From contig JBGAWJ010000052.1 of assembly GCA_044227605.1 (NCBI GenBank), positions 1 to 10,578 on the forward strand: DNA of 10,578 bases. Reading direction: 5' to 3'. Shown here piece after piece: positions 7,211 to 10,578 of the stretch; position 1 is the stretch's first letter; each line of letters opens with the position of its first letter. This DNA is from JAEUKQ01 sp044227605. Its GTDB lineage: Bacteria; Pseudomonadota; Alphaproteobacteria; JAEUKQ01. A program made the position numbers and the translations under genes. The notes beneath the pieces were generated by a model, which was not told the DNA's origin, made no database searches, and was given only the letters and a program-made list of their open reading frames with translations.

Positions 7211-7574
7211 CCAATACCCCTAAAAATGCGGCACTTAAGGAAAGAAATACGGATAATCCAACATATAATACAGATTGTCCAATTAAACCGCGGGAATAAA
7301 GAGAAAGAAAATCCAAGGAAAAACTGGAAAAAGTGGTGAATCCTCCCAAAAATCCGATAATCAAAAAAGCGTGCATGCTGATAAACCCCGGAATAAGCGG
7401 GTTCATCGACAGATACCGCCCCAACCCTCCCGCCAAGAAGCAGCCCATCATGTTGATCATAACAATAGGCCAAGGAAAATTACTTCCAACCCATATAGCC
7501 AGTTTGTTTGAGATCAGATAACGGCATATCGATCCTATCGCACCGCCAACCCCTACCAAAATTATGTTCAGCAT
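7185..7574 (-). CDS. crcB: Fluoride channel CrcB (Fluc)
   Basis: A small dual-topology membrane protein that dimerises to form a fluoride-selective channel and lets the anion leave the cell. The 129 residues carry four hydrophobic segments (about 2-22, 33-53, 65-88 and 100-124). Family signatures are GGAIGSICRY (10-19), an asparagine at 41 in VMINMMGC, and GFLGGFTTFSSFS (74-86). The last contains the GGxTTF central-sodium motif and the phenylalanines F82 and F85, which line the fluoride pore and fall at the numbers I recall for the Bordetella homologue. ATG at 7574 is one base after the rarA stop (TGA-T-ATG), with no good Shine-Dalgarno, so coupling is likely. Only one crcB copy is present, consistent with a homodimer. 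No fluoride riboswitch-like sequence is seen just upstream, so expression is probably set by the operon promoter. Confidence 0.95.
   Translation of the reverse strand: MLNIILVGVGGAIGSICRYLISNKLAIWVGSNFPWPIVMINMMGCFLAGGLGRYLSMNPLIPGFISMHAFLIIGFLGGFTTFSSFSLDFLSLYSRGLIGQSVLYVGLSVFLSLSAAFLGVLVVEYCCRG
7203..7221 (-). promoter_or_regulatory. Two competing ribosome binding sites for rluC inside crcB
   Basis: On the reverse strand, AGGGG at 7221-7217 stands six bases before TTG 7210, and GGAG at 7206-7203 stands ten bases before GTG 7192. Both starts are in the rluC frame and both lie within the end of crcB. The first has the better spacing, the second the better start codon. Confidence 0.45.
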
Positions 7575-7575
7575 A

Positions 7576-8910
7576 TCAGTTTTTTGACCCAGCTTTTTGT
7601 TGGATGGCCAGCCTACGCCTTTTCAGCCACTCTAGTCTTTCTTGCAATTGCTTTTCATAACCCCTGTCGTTAGGGGAATAAAGGGGCTGTTCAGGCAATC
7701 CTGAGGGGCGGAAATTTTGTCCGGCAAAAGCGTCGGAATAATCGTGATCATATTGGTAATGATCCCCATATCCCAAATCCTTCATCAAACCAGTGGGGGC
7801 ATTTAATATAGATAAAGGCGGCATTAGAGAACCATGTTCCGTAGCCATTTTTTTAGCCTTCTTGAAAGCCACATAAGCAGCATTGGATTTAGGGGCCAAT
7901 GCCATGTAAATAACGGCTTGGCAAATCGCCAATTCCCCTTCAGGACTTCCCAATTTTTCATAGGCGTGCAAGGCAGCTATCCCCTGGCTTAACGCTTGGG
8001 GATCAGCCAAACCGATATCCTCAACCGCAAAGCGGATTAAACGGCGGGCGATATAACGGGGATCTTCCCCACCTTCGAGTATCCGGGCAAACCAATATAA
8101 AGCCGCATCCACATCTGACCCGCGCAAGGATTTATGCAAAGCGCTAATTAAATTATAATGGCTTTCTTGCGATTTATCGTAAACCGGGGCACGCCGTGAT
8201 AAAAGGCTAGCCAGATCTTCCGGGCCTAAATTCCGCTCTTTTTGATTGCGGGCGAAAACTGCTTCAATCATATTTAGTAAATATCGCCCATCTCCATCAG
8301 CCAAACTAATCATGCTTTGCAAAGCTGCAGGTGTTAACGGTAATTTCTTGCCCAAGATCTTTTCGGCTCGGTCAATCATTTGGCGAAGGACATCTTCTTC
8401 CAAACGTTTTAGTACAAAAACTTCCATACGCGACAACAAGGCGGCATTAATTGCAAAAGACGGGTTTTCGGTGGTTGCGCCAATTAAGGTAATGGTACCA
8501 TCTTCAACCACGGGCAAAAAACTATCTTGTTGGGTACGGTTAAACCGATGGATTTCATCCACAAACAAAAGGGTTTCCCGCCCTATTTGACGGTTGCGTT
8601 TTGCTAGTTCAAACAGATTTTTTAAGTCCTGTACGCCTGAAAAAATGGCCGAGAATGAATGGAAATCGGCTTTCACCGAGCCCGCCAGGAGTTTTGCCAG
8701 CGTGGTTTTTCCACAACCTGGCGGCCCCCACAAGATCATGGAAGATAATTTTTGGTTTTCAATCATGCGCTCTAGGGGGCAGTCTTTTCCCAACAAATGC
8801 TCCTGCCCCACCACTTGGTTGATGGAAATGGGGCGCAACATGTCCGCCAGCGGTTTGACTGCCGCTTGTTGGAAAAGAGTGGTTTGGTTGTGAAATTGGT
8901 TTTGCTTCAC
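7576..8910 (-). CDS. rarA: Replication-associated recombination protein A (RarA/MgsA AAA+ ATPase)
   Basis: A clamp-loader-like AAA+ ATPase of the RarA/Mgs1/WRNIP1 family that acts at stalled replication forks and on DNA ends. The 444-residue length is typical. Motifs in order are a family N-terminal segment PLADMLRPISINQVVGQEHLLG (20-41), Walker A GPPGCGKTT (62-70, K68), Walker B LLFVDEIHRF (114-123, D118 and E119), sensor 1 IGATTENPSF (143-152), the LLSRMEVF segment (158-165), and the C-terminal tetramerisation region with GYGDHYQYDHDYSDAF followed by a Pro-Arg-rich end, YSPNDRGYEKQLQERLEWLKRRR. The start is GTG at 8910, overlapping the stop of the upstream protease gene as GTGA (8907-8910). 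The next in-frame ATG would remove the first 23 residues up to the conserved segment, so GTG is preferred. An AAGGA lies upstream but at a long spacing, again pointing to coupled translation. Confidence 0.96.
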   Translation of the reverse strand: MKQNQFHNQTTLFQQAAVKPLADMLRPISINQVVGQEHLLGKDCPLERMIENQKLSSMILWGPPGCGKTTLAKLLAGSVKADFHSFSAIFSGVQDLKNLFELAKRNRQIGRETLLFVDEIHRFNRTQQDSFLPVVEDGTITLIGATTENPSFAINAALLSRMEVFVLKRLEEDVLRQMIDRAEKILGKKLPLTPAALQSMISLADGDGRYLLNMIEAVFARNQKERNLGPEDLASLLSRRAPVYDKSQESHYNLISALHKSLRGSDVDAALYWFARILEGGEDPRYIARRLIRFAVEDIGLADPQALSQGIAALHAYEKLGSPEGELAICQAVIYMALAPKSNAAYVAFKKAKKMATEHGSLMPPLSILNAPTGLMKDLGYGDHYQYDHDYSDAFAGQNFRPSGLPEQPLYSPNDRGYEKQLQERLEWLKRRRLAIQQKAGSKN

Positions 8911-10316
8911 CGGAAATTGATCGTCCTTAATTGTCCTTGACGGTATATCTGCACTTGCAAGGTTCGGGTGCCTTTCACTTTTTCCAAAGCCGCTGTTAAA
9001 TCCGCAATGGTTTCAATTTTTTGGCCATTGACCGAGGAAATAATATCCCCGCGGATAAATCCGGATCGCCCAGCTAAAGCACCCCGTTCTGTGTTCAGGA
9101 TAATAACCCCTGACCAAAACTCGTCCAAAGAATACCGCTCTGCAAAAGCAGGTGAGATATTACCAACCACAGCCCCTGCCAGGGCATTATCCCCTTTCAA
9201 GGTTGTTTGATTCAAATCGGGCTTATCAGGTGGTAAAATCGGCGTAACTGCCAAATTCATGGATTGTTTATTCCGCCAAATAGTCAGGTTGATGACATCA
9301 CCAGCAGTGATCGTGGCCAAGCGGAAACGCAGGGCTTGGGAATTCTCAATCGTTCGATTATTCAATGCCGTCACCACATCACCTATTTTCAAGCCCGCCT
9401 GTTCAGCAGGGCTATTGGGAAATAATTGGGTGATGATGGAACCTTTACGGTCCGCTAATCCCAGTTTTCGCATATTATCAAAGGATAAATCCTCGCCAGC
9501 CGCCCCTAACCATGGGCGAATTAAACGTCCACCCGTTTTTTCAGCGTTGAGAAAGGCGCGAACCATGTTAGAGGGAATGGCAAAGCCAATACCCACCGAG
9601 CCGCCACCGCGGCTATAGATGGCACTGTTAATCCCCACCAAACGACCATCCATGGTAATCAATGCCCCCCCCGAATTACCCGGGTTGATTGACGCGTCCG
9701 TCTGAATGAAAAAAGAAAAATCGGCGATACCTATATCCGTCCTAGCCAAGGCTGAAATAATGCCGCTAGTGACGGTTTGGTTCAATCCAAAGGGATTGCC
9801 TATAGCCAGGACCAGTTCCCCAATTTCGACTTCATCTGAATCACGTAACTGCAACGTAGGAAATGGTTGATCACCACCTCTTATCCGAATCAGTGCCAGA
9901 TCAAACCTTGGATCCGCTGCCACTACCTTGGCTGCAAATTCCCGCCCATCATTCAAGACGACAACAATTTCATCACTATCTTGAATAACATGATTATTGG
10001 TAACAATTAACCCTTCCGGGGAAATAATAACACCGGAACCTAATGATTGCTCTATCTGCGGGGCTCGCATCATTAAAGTATTATCAAAAAACGCCTTAAA
10101 AAAAGGATCGTCAAATAAAGGATTGGGGGAAACAGAGTTTTTGTTAACAGTTTGCGTATAAATATTGACGACCGCCGGTGAGACCTTTTTAACCAGCGGC
10201 GCAAAACTCAGCTGTATTTGGGCTTGGCTGGTGGGAAGTTCCTGCGCGCTTAAAGAACCCACCACTCCTAAAACAACAATAATATATAAGAAAAATTTTA
10301 TGGATATAGATTTCAT
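8907..10316 (-). CDS. degP: Periplasmic HtrA/Deg serine protease (DegP/DegQ/MucD-like)
   Basis: An envelope protein quality-control protease that degrades misfolded proteins in the periplasm. The 469 residues begin with a signal peptide: K2 and K7, a hydrophobic stretch at 8-22, and likely cleavage after SLSA at 24. The trypsin-like domain (about 35-255) has the triad H109 (TNNHV), D139 (DLAL) and S215 (GNSGG). Two PDZ domains follow (about 262-358 and 378-466) for substrate binding and oligomer control. The LA-loop segment between residues 57 and 90 is short compared with E. coli DegP, so it is closer to DegQ or MucD. ATG at 10316 has a strong AGGAG site five bases upstream (10322-10326), the best on this strand, and the gene heads the reverse-strand set with rarA overlapping its stop. 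Candidate promoters lie at 10385-10413 and 10439-10467. The symbol is by family; the exact paralogue is not resolved. Confidence 0.95.
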   Translation of the reverse strand: MKSISIKFFLYIIVVLGVVGSLSAQELPTSQAQIQLSFAPLVKKVSPAVVNIYTQTVNKNSVSPNPLFDDPFFKAFFDNTLMMRAPQIEQSLGSGVIISPEGLIVTNNHVIQDSDEIVVVLNDGREFAAKVVAADPRFDLALIRIRGGDQPFPTLQLRDSDEVEIGELVLAIGNPFGLNQTVTSGIISALARTDIGIADFSFFIQTDASINPGNSGGALITMDGRLVGINSAIYSRGGGSVGIGFAIPSNMVRAFLNAEKTGGRLIRPWLGAAGEDLSFDNMRKLGLADRKGSIITQLFPNSPAEQAGLKIGDVVTALNNRTIENSQALRFRLATITAGDVINLTIWRNKQSMNLAVTPILPPDKPDLNQTTLKGDNALAGAVVGNISPAFAERYSLDEFWSGVIILNTERGALAGRSGFIRGDIISSVNGQKIETIADLTAALEKVKGTRTLQVQIYRQGQLRTINFR

Positions 10317-10321
10317 ACCTT

Positions 10322-10326
10322 CTCCT
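10322..10326 (-). promoter_or_regulatory. Strong Shine-Dalgarno of the HtrA protease gene
   Basis: Reading the reverse strand, AGGAG is followed by AAGGT and then the ATG at 10316. Spacing is five bases. It fixes the protease start and contrasts with the weak or missing ribosome sites of most other genes here. Confidence 0.85.
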
Positions 10327-10384
10327 GATGGCTATTCTAGTTAGTTAATCACAGATGCAAAACATGCCGCCTCTTGCGTGAGGG

Positions 10385-10413
10385 ATGATAAAGGGTTATG
10401 GTGGGATCATCAA
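10385..10413 (-). promoter_or_regulatory. Candidate sigma-70 promoter for the protease operon (proximal)
   Basis: On the reverse strand, TTGATG (10413-10408) is followed after exactly 17 bases by TATCAT (10390-10385). The hexamers match TTGACA at four and TATAAT at five of six positions. Transcription would begin near 10378, leaving a leader of about 60 bases before the ATG. Found by eye; in AT-rich DNA such matches arise by chance. Confidence 0.4.
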
Positions 10414-10417
10414 CAAG

Positions 10418-10446
10418 TCAACATCATAAAACAGCCTTTATATAAT
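10418..10446 (+). promoter_or_regulatory. Candidate forward sigma-70 promoter
   Basis: TCAACA (10418-10423, four of six) is followed after 17 bases by a perfect TATAAT (10441-10446). It would fire rightward, towards the ribosome binding site at the window's right edge, giving a leader of about 125 bases. This supports a divergent gene beyond the window. Confidence 0.4.
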
Positions 10447-10467
10447 CCCATATTACTAATGTGACAA
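10439..10467 (-). promoter_or_regulatory. Candidate sigma-70 promoter for the protease operon (distal)
   Basis: On the reverse strand, TTGTCA (10467-10462, five of six matches to TTGACA) is followed after 17 bases by TATATA (10444-10439, four of six). A TATAAA starts two bases further on. The leader would be about 115 bases. It overlaps a candidate forward promoter at 10418-10446, so the two could compete. Not tested; an alternative to the proximal candidate. Confidence 0.35.
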
Positions 10468-10473
10468 GAAGGG

Positions 10474-10492
10474 TAATTTCCCCTGGGGATTA
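10474..10492. promoter_or_regulatory. Palindromic element TAATTTCCCCTGGGGATTA
   Basis: The arms TCCCC and GGGGA are perfect around a central T, and TAA / TTA continue the symmetry after a two-base insertion on the left side. It lies in the divergent intergenic region, downstream of one forward promoter candidate and just upstream of a second TATAAT. A repressor or activator half-site pair is possible. The one-base loop makes an RNA hairpin less likely than a DNA-level site. Chance is not excluded. Confidence 0.3.
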
Positions 10493-10507
10493 TTGCAGCC
10501 ACCAAAA

Positions 10508-10529
10508 GAACATATAATGAACATATGTT
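10508..10529. repeat. Direct repeat GAACATAT spaced 11 bases, ending in a perfect 10-bp palindrome
   Basis: GAACATAT occurs at 10508-10515 and again at 10519-10526, one helical turn apart. The second copy is part of AACATATGTT (10520-10529), a perfect palindrome. The first copy overlaps a TATAAT at 10513-10518 that could serve as a forward -10 box, although the only -35 at 17-base spacing (TTATTG, 10490-10495) is poor. A regulator binding the same DNA face twice could act here; this is inference from arrangement only. Confidence 0.3.
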
Positions 10530-10570
10530 GATTTCAATGGCAGTCCTATTCAAGTATTTTCAACCGGAGT

Positions 10571-10576
10571 GGAGGT
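10571..10576 (+). promoter_or_regulatory. Shine-Dalgarno GGAGGT for a forward gene beyond the window
   Basis: GGAGGT is a near-perfect anti-16S match and sits two bases from the right end of the window. A start codon would fall just outside. Together with the forward promoter candidates it indicates a rightward gene, divergent from the protease operon. Its identity cannot be known from this window. Confidence 0.55.
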
Positions 10577-10578
10577 AA

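Noticed and set aside
7153..7473. A 106-codon reverse reading frame overlapping crcB in another frame
   Set aside because: The crcB frame carries all Fluc signature residues; this frame is its out-of-frame shadow.
7575..7700. Possible fluoride riboswitch upstream of crcB
   Set aside because: The sequence just upstream is the coding end of rarA and shows none of the conserved fluoride-aptamer segments I know.
8246..8893. Forward reading frames of 114 and 99 codons opposite rarA
   Set aside because: They are antisense shadows of a gene with complete Walker A, Walker B and sensor motifs.
10370..10383. Small hairpin CCTC-TTGCGT-GAGG in the protease leader
   Set aside because: The stem is only four base pairs with no extension, too weak to support a regulatory claim.
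10525..10578. A 17-codon forward reading frame starting at ATG 10525 and stopping with TAA at the last base of the window
   Set aside because: It has no ribosome site, begins about where transcription from the nearby TATAAT would start, and its end coincides with a strong Shine-Dalgarno. It could be a leader peptide, but chance is the simpler explanation.

Overview
This window reads as chromosomal housekeeping DNA from an alphaproteobacterium. The main reasons are an ATP12-type F1-ATPase assembly chaperone, a family found in alphaproteobacteria and mitochondria, and the reverse-strand order HtrA protease - rarA - crcB - rluC - atp12, which I recall as typical of that class. Base composition in sampled lines is in the mid-40s per cent GC. 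That is low for free-living members and would fit a host-associated or AT-drifted lineage, but this is inference. All nine protein genes look intact except the first, which is cut by the window edge. I see no mobile element, tRNA, rRNA, CRISPR array or prophage gene.

Forward-strand block (1-5417). The 3' end of an ACT-domain threonine dehydratase overlaps by 4 bases a cystathionine beta-synthase with a C-terminal CBS-domain pair. Nine bases later comes a cystathionine gamma-lyase. The last two form the reverse transsulfuration route (homocysteine + serine -> cystathionine -> cysteine + 2-oxobutyrate + ammonia). Threonine dehydratase also makes 2-oxobutyrate, so the cluster brings together two sources of that keto acid. 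RNase R follows after 31 bases, apparently from a TTG start with no evident Shine-Dalgarno sequence.

Reverse-strand block (10316-5457, read right to left). A periplasmic HtrA/Deg serine protease with a strong ribosome binding site leads a compact set. It overlaps rarA (replication-associated AAA+ ATPase) by a GTGA junction. rarA is followed after one base by crcB (Fluc fluoride channel), which overlaps rluC (23S rRNA pseudouridine synthase). atp12 comes last, after a 65-base gap that holds a small hairpin. The functions are unrelated, so this looks like a conserved housekeeping operon. rnr and atp12 converge with 39 bases between their stops and no clear intrinsic terminator.

Right edge (10317-10578). 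This 262-base region has no convincing gene. It carries candidate promoters on both strands, two palindromic elements, an 11-base-spaced direct repeat and, at the very end, a strong forward Shine-Dalgarno sequence. It is probably a divergent promoter region between the protease and a forward gene that starts just outside the window.

I did not find evidence of a novel biological system. The findings below are modest: gene-order and start-codon oddities, and the structured right-edge region.
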